NCBI GenBank assembly: GCA_041485845.1
Contig: JBGPKH010000135.1
Coordinates: 1-16,677, forward strand
From: OMOG01 sp041485845
GTDB taxonomy: Bacteria > Acidobacteriota > Terriglobia > Bryobacterales > Bryobacteraceae
DNA: 16,677 nucleotides
Direction of reading: 5' to 3'
The position numbers and the translations under genes were made by a program. This document shows, in pieces, positions 1 to 8,800 of this stretch (position 1 is its first letter; every line of letters begins with the position of its first letter). Below the pieces are notes generated by a model. That model ran no database searches. It was given only the letters and a program-made list of their open reading frames with translations, and was not told where the DNA came from.

Positions 1-7
1 AGTCAAA

Positions 8-119
8 CAGATTGGCCGGTATTTAACGACTTCACCGGTCCAATCTGTGCATGCGCCTACAAGGTTCACATTCCGTTTGGGTTAGATGTGCGCGGGCATC
101 ACGATTGGCCGGTGAAGTC
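8..119. repeat. Three-arm inverted repeat at window edge
   Basis: Three related arms are visible. Arm 1 (8-20, GATTGGCCGGT core) and arm 3 (103-119, GATTGGCCGGTGAAGTC) run in the same direction, and arm 2 (28-47, GACTTCACCGGTCCAATC core) is inverted. Arm 2 can pair with arm 1 (8 bp, one bulged T, then 5 bp, 13-nt loop) or with arm 3 (17 bp with the same bulged T). The two pairings exclude each other. It lies beyond the 3' end of the minus-strand operon and could be a remnant of an intergenic repeat family or a transcript-end structure. The neighbour on the left is outside the window, so its role is unknown. Confidence 0.6.
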
Positions 120-149
120 CCGTTCTGGGAAGTTCCAGTTTGGAAGCAG

Positions 150-180
150 AAGCCCGGAGGCTTCCCGGAAAACCGGGCTT
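150..180 (-). terminator. Candidate terminator hairpin after solute-binding gene
   Basis: An 8-bp perfect stem, AAGCCCGG (150-157) with CCGGGCTT (173-180), encloses a 15-nt loop. A shorter alternative stem, CCCGG-AAAA-CCGGG (164-177), overlaps it. The hairpin lies about 54-84 nt past the stop codon of the minus-strand operon, where a terminator would be expected. The downstream tract on the minus strand is only weakly T-rich (CTGCTTCC), so this may be a weak or Rho-assisted terminator or an mRNA 3' stabiliser. Confidence 0.4.
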
Positions 181-233
181 ATTCTAACGCCTATGTTCCG
201 TCCCACTGCCTCGCCCCTCCTGATCCGGAGCGC

Positions 234-1523
234 TTACTGCGCCACACACCCCGCCCGTTCCTCCCAACGGCGGATGCTATCCAAATCTCCCAGCAGCTTC
301 GCCACCACCTTCTTCGATTCCTCCTCCCGCCACATCGACAGCGCCCCACTCACCACCTTCTCCACCTCCCGCCAACATGGAGTCCGCGGCCGCGGCCGCG
401 CCCTCTGCAGCGAATCCAACTGCGCCGGGAACGACCGGTACCGCTCCCGCGACTCCGGGTCGCTGAGAATGCTGATCCGCGGCGGAGGATTTCCGTACCG
501 CGCCGCCAGCTTGAGTTGCTCCTTCCCGATCGCGTACTCGATGAACTCCATCGCCTGCTTGGGGTGCGGCGCGTTCTGCGGGACCGCCAGCAGCCACGCG
601 CCCAGTACCGGCTGCTGCTTGTCGAACCAGCCGAATTCGAGCTCGCCCGTCGTGGGAGCGATTCGATCCCGGAGCCGCTCCAGCGCCATCGCCCAGGCGT
701 TCCACACGACGCCCGTGGAAGCCGCATCGAGCGCAATCGCGACCGCCACATCCACATCCTGCGTCACCGCGCTGGCCCAATGCTGGCCGTAGGCCAGGCT
801 GTGAAACATGCGCAACGCCTGCGCCGCCTTTTCGGAATCGAGCCGGGAATAGTCGTGCTCCGTGAAACTCTCCGGCGCGTAGGACCAGAGGATCGGAAGG
901 AAATCGGTCACCACGGAATTCCCAGGGCCCAGCCGCATGGCATACGGAAGCTTGTCTTTGCCCGGCAGCTTCCGCACTTCCTCCCAATTGGCCGGCTGTT
1001 GTTTCACGTCCTTCACCACACGGCACAGAAGCTGCGAATTGCCGGTGAACGGGAGCGCGTAATACACTTCCGATCCGCGCTCGTCGAACCGGCACACGCG
1101 GCGGCAAGGCTCCGGGAAATCGTTCATGCCGCCTTCGCCCGCCAACCGCGCCGCGTCCAGCGGCATCAAGCGAGACGGCTCGCCGCCCGCACGGACGAAT
1201 GCCGGCAGCCACGGGTCGTCCAGCATGATCACGTCGAATCGCGGCGGCGTGCTGAAAGGGTATCGGGCGCCTTCGCCGGTCACCGCCCACCACTCCGCCG
1301 CGAACAGTTCGTCATAGGCCAACTCGACCACCTTCACCTTCCCGTGATACCGGTCCTCGCAAAATCGCGCCGCCACCTGCTTCATGGGGACGCCTTCCAC
1401 TCCCTGGTGGACCGCGATGGTGATGGTGGGCTGCGGCAGAATCATGCGCACCACCACCGCCATCGCGAGAATGGCCGCCATCATGAGCGCCCGCCGGTAA
1501 TATCTCGACCGCCGGCGGTTCAT
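234..1523 (-). CDS. Membrane-anchored extracellular solute-binding protein, family 1-like
   Basis: This 429-residue protein starts at the ATG at 1523-1521, which overlaps the upstream gene's stop as ATGA. The frame stays open to 1712, but that extension only retranslates the neighbour's 3' end, so I reject it. The N-terminus is basic (MNRRRSRYYRR) and followed by a hydrophobic segment (about 12-30) with no lipobox cysteine, so it is an uncleaved anchor or signal peptide. The mature part has hallmarks of family-1 sugar-type binding proteins: a FDVIMLDDPWLPAFVRAGG stretch (96-114), YYALPFTGNSQLLCR (154-168), a HPKQAMEFIEYAIG segment (320-333) and the usual C-terminal tail (RPRTPCWREVEKV, then a helix with ALSMWREEESKK). 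About 430 residues is normal for the family. No permease or ABC ATPase is adjacent, so a sensory partnership with the upstream membrane NTPase is inferred. Ligand unknown; a carbohydrate is the family default. Confidence 0.85.
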   Translation of the reverse strand: MNRRRSRYYRRALMMAAILAMAVVVRMILPQPTITIAVHQGVEGVPMKQVAARFCEDRYHGKVKVVELAYDELFAAEWWAVTGEGARYPFSTPPRFDVIMLDDPWLPAFVRAGGEPSRLMPLDAARLAGEGGMNDFPEPCRRVCRFDERGSEVYYALPFTGNSQLLCRVVKDVKQQPANWEEVRKLPGKDKLPYAMRLGPGNSVVTDFLPILWSYAPESFTEHDYSRLDSEKAAQALRMFHSLAYGQHWASAVTQDVDVAVAIALDAASTGVVWNAWAMALERLRDRIAPTTGELEFGWFDKQQPVLGAWLLAVPQNAPHPKQAMEFIEYAIGKEQLKLAARYGNPPPRISILSDPESRERYRSFPAQLDSLQRARPRPRTPCWREVEKVVSGALSMWREEESKKVVAKLLGDLDSIRRWEERAGCVAQ

Positions 1524-4500
1524 TCCGATGCGCCCCCTTTCGCCGCCTTGTCCGCGCTCCGGCCGAGGCTGTCGCGGAACACCTTGCCCAGCGCCGGGAC
1601 CACGCCCAGCAGGGTCGTGATCACCGCCAGGACCTGCTGCTGGTGATAGACCGAAACCGCCACCACCGCCCCCACGGCCAGAATGTAGAAGGCGATGCGC
1701 ACGCCGTCCCACACCGTGATCGATTCATCGCGCTCCCAGATCGTGACGTCCTTCTGCCCCACCACCGTACGAATGTGGTTGCGGAAGCCCTCGTCGGCGA
1801 TCCGGATCACCGGCGTGCGCTCGATCAGGCCGCGCTTCAACAGGTGGTTGAGGGCCCGCCAGTTCTGGTGGTTGGGCCAGCCGTACCGCGCGAGCTGATA
1901 GAGCGCCACGCGCTCGCTGCGCGAGCAGACCGCCCACAGCAACTGGTAGTAGTATCCGTTGCGCTGCGCCGTGGGGGGCGGCAGGCGCTTCAGGTCGAAT
2001 CCCGCCAGTATTGCCATCCACCGGTCCAGATATTTGCCGGGAGCGAAGCCCTCGGGAGAGCCGGCATCGTCGAGCGGGCCCGGATGCAGGTAGAACGCCG
2101 GATCGATGGCGGTCACGATCAGCACGCGCTTGCCCGGCGCGTGCGCCAGCCACTCCAGGATTTCCAGCTTGACGCGATTGACTTCCGGATCCTGGCAGTT
2201 GTATTCGAAATGGTCCAGCACAATCGCCGGTTCGGCGATTTCGTTGCGCTGCACGTGGACCTGTTGGCTTTCGGCGGCCAACCACTTCGGCGCCAGCTCG
2301 GCCAGGTCGATGTGGTAGATCTTGCCCGCCTTGCGCAACTCTTCGAGCATGACGGTTTTGCCCGTCCGGGGAAGCCCCACCAGGATGAGATTGTGGTCCG
2401 CCGCGATCGCTTCTTCGAAGCTCGTTTCGGGCCACGGCGCATCGAAGTTCACGTGCAGCAGAAACATTCGCGCGATGGTAGAGCGAAACAACAGGTACAT
2501 GAGCCAGCCGATAACGGCCAGCGGTATGGCCGCCTCCCAGAAGCCCGGCTGGAGCGCCTGTAGCTCGGACACCAGGTCCTCTGAGAGCAATACGGGATTG
2601 CTCGCCACCAGGCGCGCGAGCGCGGCCGTAGGTGGGGAATCGGCGGAAGCGTTCTCGGTGGAGGGGACGAAGCGCGGCCGCAAGCGCAGGTGCCGGTCGC
2701 CTTCGGGGGTCCAGCTCCAGCGCGTGCTCTGGTCGTCGCGTCCATTGAGGAAGCGCGCGCCCGAAGTGTATGGATCCCGCCACAGCGACGCCAATACCTG
2801 CAGGGGCGCCCAAAAGCGGCTCTCCGAATCCTGCAGGATTTCCGAGCCGGCTCGTGCGCCGGTGCTCTCGCGCGGCCGGGGCGAATACTCCTGGCCGCCG
2901 CCCGCGGCAAACACCGTGTCGTAGCGGTCCAGCCGGACGTCGTCGATCCGGCCGCGCAGGAACAACGCGCGAGCCACGTCGTTGATCTTGCCGGCGCCAT
3001 CGGTCAAGCTGACGTCCGTCAGTTTGACCTGCCGGTAGGCGCGCCGCACGCGCTCCACGCGATCCTCCAGCGCCGCCATGGTTTGAAGCTGCGCCTGCCG
3101 CGTAAAAATGTTCTCGTGGTAGTCGTAGGCGATGCGGAAGAAGCTCACGCACGGCAGGGCGGGGACCAGCAGCAACAAAGAAAGCGCCATGGCTGTGTAG
3201 CTGCTGCTGAAGTCCGGCAGGCTGCGAGCCTCGCCGGTGCGCCGGTTCTTCGCGATCCAGGCGGTGACCCATCGCGAAGCGCAAAACTGCAAGGCCAGGC
3301 AGGCGCCCAGCAGAAGAGGTCCCACCTGCCACCAGCGCAGATCGCGCATCCACGCGATCGACAGCGCCACCACACCCACCACTGCGGCCAGCAGTATGTA
3401 GGCCAGCCAGCGAATGCGCAGCGCGCGCCCTTGCAGCTTCCAGGCGATGACGCGTATGGCGACCACGGGCGCCGTGACCGCCGACAGAAACGACACCAAT
3501 AGCGGAGCCCGGATTACCACCACGTACAGCAGCGCGGCCAGGATGATGAGCGACAGGGCCGTATGAACGTACAGTGCGTTCATGGACGCCTGCGGCCACA
3601 GCCATTTCAACGGATAGTCCTGGAAGCGAATGAAGATCGCGGCGAAGAGGCCCACTAAGAGCAGATAGCCCACGCTGAGAACCAGAAACAGGATCGTCCG
3701 TTCCAGTTGCAGCGCCGACAGAGGGCGCAGATCGCGAAAGGCGGCCAGCGTCCACGGACAGCCCTGAATGCTCCGCAGCGGCCGCACGAAGAAGCGGTGC
3801 GGCGCCCCGTGATAGTTGGTTATCAGGTGTCCGCCGGTGCGCGCGTATACCGCGGCGCGCACCGCGGGGTCATTGTCCACTTCATCGAAAAGCTGTTCGC
3901 GCCCGTTTCTCTCGGCGGTGGAATGGAACAGGACCGTGCCCGATTCGTCCACCATCGCGAAACCATAATCCGGCGGCGCCACGGGGTGAATCAGGCTGAG
4001 CATTTGGGTCACCATGGCGGTCATGGCCAATGGCCGGCCCGGCAGGTCTTCCCTTTGAACATAGGGCTGCGAGATCACCGCCTGGTACTCGCCGGTGTTG
4101 GGTGAGTAGAGCGGGTCGATGCGGAACCGCGACTGCGCCGGGCCGCCGTCCTCGAAGTACCAGAGGTGTCCTTCCAGCGTCTCCGTGAAGAACGGATACT
4201 GGCACAGCCGGGTGGCCGGCGTGGGGTGGCTGCGCACCGTCCACTTGATCTGCTGGAAACCGTTGCCGTCGGCCCAGAACATCTGGTCGAAATAGGGATA
4301 GCCCGCAACCGGAAAATCCCGCCGCTTCAGCACGTCGCCTGCCTGTTCTGTGATGGTGTAAGGCGATTTTGGTTCCACGCCGCAGGCGGTGGAGTTCGCC
4401 TGGAGATTGCCCGCGGCTTTCCGGAAATGGTCGCTCGCCATTGCCTGGCTTAAAGCGTCCAACGCCTGCCGGGCCTCCCGGGTCACGTTGTTGTCGATGG

Positions 4501-5488
4501 CTTCGGCCAGCCGCTCGAGTTTCTCCTGGGTGTGGTCGAAATCCGCCACCCGGTACCACAGGTGAATCGTCAGAATCATCAGCAGCACGATGGTGATGAT
4601 GCTGGTGACGAAGAAATACAGCCCGGCGCCGCGCGGCACGCGCTCGCTCGCGCGCATGGTGCGGAACTTCAGCAGCGGCCAGGCGATGCAGATCACCAGC
4701 GCCACCATCAATCCAATGGTGATCTGCAGGGACCCCGGCGTCACCAGGGCGCGGCTATGCACACTGGTCTCGCTCACCAGTCCGTATAGGACCAGGTCGA
4801 GCGCCGGAGTAGTGTCGGCGCGGCGGACGCGAATCGGCGCCGGGCTGCTGTACAGCCGGTAATCCGAGCCGCCGAGCGAGACCTTCACCACGTCGCTGGC
4901 CTGCTGTGCGGCCGCCGCCGGCTTGTCGGGCGATGGCTGTTTGTCGCCGCCGCCCGCGGCGCGCGGAGCGCCGGGAAGCGCCGACAGGTTCCGCAGGTGC
5001 AAGCCCGTCCGCCGCGTCTGGAAGAGCACCGCGCCGCTGCCATCGGCCACCAGGAATTCGTCGAACGTCTCTTCCGGGTCGCCCTGAATATACCGCTGGA
5101 CCACGGTCTCGAGCGGGATGTCGGCGCCATGCCGCCCGTATTGAAACCAGAGCAGCACGTGGCCGGGCTCCGAATGCGTGCCGACCCGGAGATTCTCCGC
5201 TGTGTCTGTGGTAACCGCCACGTAGTGCAGGTCCGGGACCTGGTCGGTGAAGCCTTCCAGATCGTTTGTACTGTTGGCTTTTGCCCAGCGTTCGAGAACC
5301 GTCCCGTAGTTCGAAACGGCGTTCTGGATCAGGTCGGCGACGGTCCCAAGCTGCCGGAACGCCTGGTGATTCAGCGCCTCTTCGCGGCGGATCCGCGCCG
5401 GAAAGTAGTAATAGAGGAAGGCCAGCGCCAGCAAACCGACGGCGATCGCCGGGAAAACGAAGGTCGGTGGTATGGAGCCTCGCTTCAT
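1520..5488 (-). CDS. Large membrane sensor with Cache-like regions and cytoplasmic P-loop NTPase
   Basis: I do not recognise this 1322-residue protein as a named family. Hydrophobic spans lie near 9-29, 254-274, 290-311, 597-620, 636-659, 661-683, 692-713, 718-739, 762-785, 982-1003, 1262-1280 and 1284-1302. With the N-terminus inside, three big regions face the periplasm: 30-253, 312-596 and 786-981. The first two have Cache/PDC-like features, such as FLVADGSGAVLFQ (145-157), YFDQMFWADGNGFQQI (399-414) and GFAMVDESGTVLFHS (509-523). The cytoplasmic part (1004-1258) carries Walker A GLPRTGKT (1038-1045), Walker B AIVLDHFE (1088-1095), a sensor-1-like VLIVTA (1122-1127) and a winged-helix-like tail (about 1180-1240) ending GFRNHIR, as in STAND/AAA-type NTPases. 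The ATG at 5488 has only a weak Shine-Dalgarno. Its stop overlaps the start of the solute-binding gene, implying translational coupling. Ligand-driven signalling is inferred; the output is unknown. Confidence 0.8.
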   Translation of the reverse strand: MKRGSIPPTFVFPAIAVGLLALAFLYYYFPARIRREEALNHQAFRQLGTVADLIQNAVSNYGTVLERWAKANSTNDLEGFTDQVPDLHYVAVTTDTAENLRVGTHSEPGHVLLWFQYGRHGADIPLETVVQRYIQGDPEETFDEFLVADGSGAVLFQTRRTGLHLRNLSALPGAPRAAGGGDKQPSPDKPAAAAQQASDVVKVSLGGSDYRLYSSPAPIRVRRADTTPALDLVLYGLVSETSVHSRALVTPGSLQITIGLMVALVICIAWPLLKFRTMRASERVPRGAGLYFFVTSIITIVLLMILTIHLWYRVADFDHTQEKLERLAEAIDNNVTREARQALDALSQAMASDHFRKAAGNLQANSTACGVEPKSPYTITEQAGDVLKRRDFPVAGYPYFDQMFWADGNGFQQIKWTVRSHPTPATRLCQYPFFTETLEGHLWYFEDGGPAQSRFRIDPLYSPNTGEYQAVISQPYVQREDLPGRPLAMTAMVTQMLSLIHPVAPPDYGFAMVDESGTVLFHSTAERNGREQLFDEVDNDPAVRAAVYARTGGHLITNYHGAPHRFFVRPLRSIQGCPWTLAAFRDLRPLSALQLERTILFLVLSVGYLLLVGLFAAIFIRFQDYPLKWLWPQASMNALYVHTALSLIILAALLYVVVIRAPLLVSFLSAVTAPVVAIRVIAWKLQGRALRIRWLAYILLAAVVGVVALSIAWMRDLRWWQVGPLLLGACLALQFCASRWVTAWIAKNRRTGEARSLPDFSSSYTAMALSLLLLVPALPCVSFFRIAYDYHENIFTRQAQLQTMAALEDRVERVRRAYRQVKLTDVSLTDGAGKINDVARALFLRGRIDDVRLDRYDTVFAAGGGQEYSPRPRESTGARAGSEILQDSESRFWAPLQVLASLWRDPYTSGARFLNGRDDQSTRWSWTPEGDRHLRLRPRFVPSTENASADSPPTAALARLVASNPVLLSEDLVSELQALQPGFWEAAIPLAVIGWLMYLLFRSTIARMFLLHVNFDAPWPETSFEEAIAADHNLILVGLPRTGKTVMLEELRKAGKIYHIDLAELAPKWLAAESQQVHVQRNEIAEPAIVLDHFEYNCQDPEVNRVKLEILEWLAHAPGKRVLIVTAIDPAFYLHPGPLDDAGSPEGFAPGKYLDRWMAILAGFDLKRLPPPTAQRNGYYYQLLWAVCSRSERVALYQLARYGWPNHQNWRALNHLLKRGLIERTPVIRIADEGFRNHIRTVVGQKDVTIWERDESITVWDGVRIAFYILAVGAVVAVSVYHQQQVLAVITTLLGVVPALGKVFRDSLGRSADKAAKGGASE

Positions 5489-5532
5489 CTTATTAGGTTA
5501 GTGCTAAGAGCCGGCAAATCGTTGCACGACCG

Positions 5533-5551
5533 AGCGTATCAAAGCGTATCA
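5533..5551. repeat. Tandem AGCGTATCA direct repeat, possible operator
   Basis: Two exact copies of AGCGTATCA occur at 5533-5541 and 5543-5551, exactly 10 bp apart, so both face the same side of the helix. They lie 45-63 nt upstream of the sensor gene's ATG (5488, minus strand). Direct repeats with one-turn spacing are typical of response-regulator or activator sites. No regulator gene is in the window and no clear -35/-10 pair is visible for the sensor gene, so the role is a guess. Confidence 0.4.
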
Positions 5552-5821
5552 CTAGAATCATCCGGGAGCAAATGGGGAAGATGCCCTGTTGATGAAAGTG
5601 GCATAAACGGCAGACCTGCACCAGTTTTGGCAAGATTCCCATGTTAGTTGGTTTCTTCCTGCGGCTTCTTCGCGCATGCCCCGCGAGGATTGAACCGAAG
5701 CTGCGAGCAACGTGGCCGGGCTGGTGCGCATGGCGAGAACACCCCCCTATGAGTGAGAATGTAACTCAGCGTAATGAAGAGCACGGTGGTATAGGGATCT
5801 GAAAAGACTGCGGTGGTGGCC

Positions 5822-5848
5822 TTGACACCCGGTTTGCCACGATATAAC
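5822..5848 (+). promoter_or_regulatory. Sigma-70-like promoter giving a near-leaderless receptor mRNA
   Basis: A perfect -35 hexamer TTGACA (5822-5827) is followed after 15 bp by TATAAC (5843-5848), which matches five of six -10 positions. The spacer is a little short. Transcription would begin about 5855, one or two bases before the ATG at 5857. No Shine-Dalgarno precedes that ATG, which fits a leaderless mRNA. Confidence 0.6.
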
Positions 5849-5856
5849 GTGACCGC

Positions 5857-8800
5857 ATGTTTCGAATCTTTGTCCTCCTCTTGTGTGCCAGGGCGCTTTT
5901 CGGTCAGGGGACCGATCTCGGCGCGATTCGCGGCGTGGTCACGGACCCGAGCGGGGCGACGGTGCCTAGCGCAACTGTTACGATCACCGACACCGCGACG
6001 GACTCGCGGATCGGCGCGAAGACCAACAATGCCGGTGAGTATGAGGCGAACAGCCTGAAGCCGGGCAGTTACAAGATCTCGATTTCCGCTACCGGATTCA
6101 GCACCGTCGAGATTTCGGGTGTCACGCTGCGCGCGGGCAGCAACGCGCGTGCGGACGCGCGCCTGGAGGTGGCGCATACCGGGGAGTCGGTGATCGTGCA
6201 GGCGGAGGCTCCGCTGACGGAAATGGATCTGCCCACGATCAGCGGGACGTTGAACGATCAGCAACTGGTGGAATTGCCGCGCGACAGCCGCGATTTCACG
6301 TCGTTTCTTTACCTCAATCCCAACATCCGCCAGGGGACCGGCGACGGGTCGCTGAAGTTTCTGGGCGCGCAGAGTTACGGGGCGAGCTTCTCGCTCGACG
6401 GGCAGCGGACAAACGGCGGAGTGTTCGGGGAGCCCACCTCGAGCCAGCCGTCGCTGGAGACTATCGGGGAGCTTACGGTGCTGTCCAGCAGCTTCACGGC
6501 GGAGTACGCGGGCATCGCCAACATTCGCGTGACCACCAAGCGCGGGGGAGCCAAGTTCCACGGGTCGTTGTTCTACGACAACAAGAACTCGGCGCTGGCG
6601 ACGTGGAACCTGCGGGACAAGATCGGGCAGGCCAACTTCTCGCCCACGCCGGCGCAATCGTCGTATCCCAATCCGTATTTCAATCAGAACGAATTCGGCG
6701 GCAGCTTCGGGGGTCCGGTGCCGAAGGTCAAGAACACCTATTTCTTCGCGGCGTTCGAGCGGCGGTATGTGAACAGCCCGGTGTATATCCGCGCCACCAA
6801 CCTGCCGCACGCTACGCTGCTGGCGGGCGATTACTCGCTGATGACCGATGCGCGCAAGCCGGTGGTGCCGGCGGGAGTGGCGCTGACGGCGGCCGAGATC
6901 GCGCAATTCACCGTGGGCGGCCTGGGGAACCAGTTCATCAAGATCCCTTCGCGCCTGCTGAATCCGACGGCCACCAAGCTGGCGCAGTTGTACTTCCCGC
7001 AGACCAGCGCCGCCGCGCCGATCAATGCCAGCAACGGCCGCCTGGTGGATTATTTTACGAACCAGCCCGGCAGAACACGCCGGAACCTGGGCACCCTGCG
7101 GTTTGACCACGACTTCCGCGAGAAGGACCGCTTTTACGCGGTGTACAACGCGCAGAACACGACTTTTGCCACTAGCGCGGTGGTCAGCCCCTTTCTGCCG
7201 CTGGGACTCACGCAGAACGAGCGGAGCAATCAAACCCTGTCGCTTTCCGAGACGCACCTGTTTACGCCGCGGATGGTGAACGAAGCGCGCGGCGGGTTCA
7301 ACCGGGTGCCGTGGCTGCGGCGCAGCAATCAGACGCTGCGGCAGTTCCTGCAAAATATCGGCTTCAACGATGCGGATATCAAGGCGTACGGCGACGTGAT
7401 TACGCCGTCGGCGCTGGACACCTTCGGCCACCCTTCGATCAGCTTCGGGTCGACTTACGCCGCGCTGGCCAACGGCGGGAGGAACACCTACCGGCCGCTG
7501 GATCAGAACCTGATCACGTTCGGCGACACGCTGACGTGGGTGAAGGGCTCGCACACGCTGAAGTTCGGCGCGGACTTCGTGCGCAACGCGGCGCTCGACG
7601 GCTTCACCAGCGGGCGCGGCAACCCGCGCGGGCGCATCAACTACACCGGCACGAACGCCGATCCGCTGGTGCGCTTCCTGCTGGGCCTGCCGGCCAACAC
7701 GGTGAGCTACGTGAACCAGTTCCGCCCGCCGATGGACGTGTACAACTGGGAGACGGGCTATTTTGTGCAGGACGATTTCAAGGTCACGCCGCGGCTGACG
7801 GTGAATGTGGGGCTGCGCTACGAGATCATCACGCCGTTCACCGAGAACAACGATCTGCTGGTGAACTTCGACGCGACGTATGTGGGTTCGGACGGGAAGA
7901 AGGGCCGCTACGTGGTGCCTTCGCAGCGAACCTTGGCGGCGGTGGATCCGCGGTACATCGCGTTCGGCGTGGTGACCGGCGACAAGCTTGGGCTGCCGCG
8001 CTCGCTGGTGAAGACCGACTACAACAACCTGGCGCCGCGCGTGGGCGCCGCGTGGCGGGTTGCGAACAAGAGCGTGCTGCGTGGAGGGTACGGGCTGTTC
8101 TACCCGACGTCGGCGGCGCAGGGCATTCGCGATCCTCTGGCGACGAATTCCTTCCAGGTGGGGTTGACGCGGCGCAGCACGGCCGCGGCGCCCCTCCAAG
8201 GCTGGCCCGGGTTCGACCACGGCATCAGCCCGATGAGCGGCGGCGTAGTGAACGCGCTGAGCGGGCTGACTTCGGGCAACTGGGTGCCGTTCGATTTGCA
8301 GCAGCCCCGCATCCAGCAGTGGAATGTCACGTTCGAGCGCGAGATCGGGTGGCACAGCGCGGTGCGGCTTTCCTATCTCGGGTCGTATATGAGCGGCCTG
8401 ATCGCGGGAGTGGATTACAACCTGATTCCTGCCAGCGACAAGCCCTTCGGAACGACGACGGGCGACGGAGCGACGGCGTGCAGTCCGGATGATGGAGATT
8501 GCGCGTACTCACCGGCGGATCTGGCGCGGCTCCCGTTCCCGCAACTGGGCAGCTACCTGCTGAGCTTCGGCAATTTCGGACATGGGCGTACGCATGCGTT
8601 CCAGACGGAAGTGAACCGGCGATTCCGGAGCGGGCTCACCTTCACCGCGAGCTACACCCTGCTCGATCAGAAATCCACCGCCGCGGACACGGGGAATTCG
8701 AGCCTCGGGGGCACGTCGTACAATCAGTTCCGTCCGGAGAGCGATTACGGGGCGGATGCGTTCACGTCGCGGCACCGCTTTCTGGCGTTCGGGATCTGGG

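Larger units (their letters stand above)
5489..5856. other. 368-bp divergent intergenic region
   Basis: This spacer separates the minus-strand sensor operon from the plus-strand receptor gene. It holds a 9-bp direct repeat near the sensor gene (5533-5551) and a promoter abutting the receptor gene (5822-5848). Midway it can fold: GCGGCTTC (5661-5668) pairs with GAAGCTGC (5697-5704) with one G-U pair, enclosing a CGCG/CGCG stem (5671-5674 with 5682-5685). I see no convincing coding frame, tRNA or known riboswitch in it. The foldable part may be incidental. Confidence 0.6.

Noticed and set aside
51..1646. Plus-strand open frame of 531 codons opposite the solute-binding gene
   Set aside because: Composition is dominated by Arg, His, Pro and Leu without a domain pattern, and the opposite strand encodes a recognisable binding protein.
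1524..1712. N-terminal extension of the solute-binding protein to 1712
   Set aside because: The extra 63 residues are Gly/Arg-rich, overlap the upstream gene's coding sequence out of frame, and precede a good signal anchor that starts at 1523 with an ATGA overlap.
1725..3755. Minus-strand open frame of 676 codons inside the sensor gene
   Set aside because: It lies in another frame of the same strand, is Gly/Arg/Ala-rich and has no membrane spans or motifs, while the overlapping frame has a coherent topology and Walker motifs.
5661..5704. Foldable segment in the divergent spacer as a riboswitch or small RNA gene
   Set aside because: It has one G-U-containing outer stem and a short inner stem, with no match to a known riboswitch core and no obvious promoter or terminator around it.
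5644..8355. Minus-strand open frame of 903 codons opposite the TonB receptor
   Set aside because: It is antisense to a clearly recognisable receptor, is extremely rich in Arg, His, Gln and Pro, lacks any domain or signal, and extends into the promoter spacer. This is the usual shadow of a GC-rich gene.
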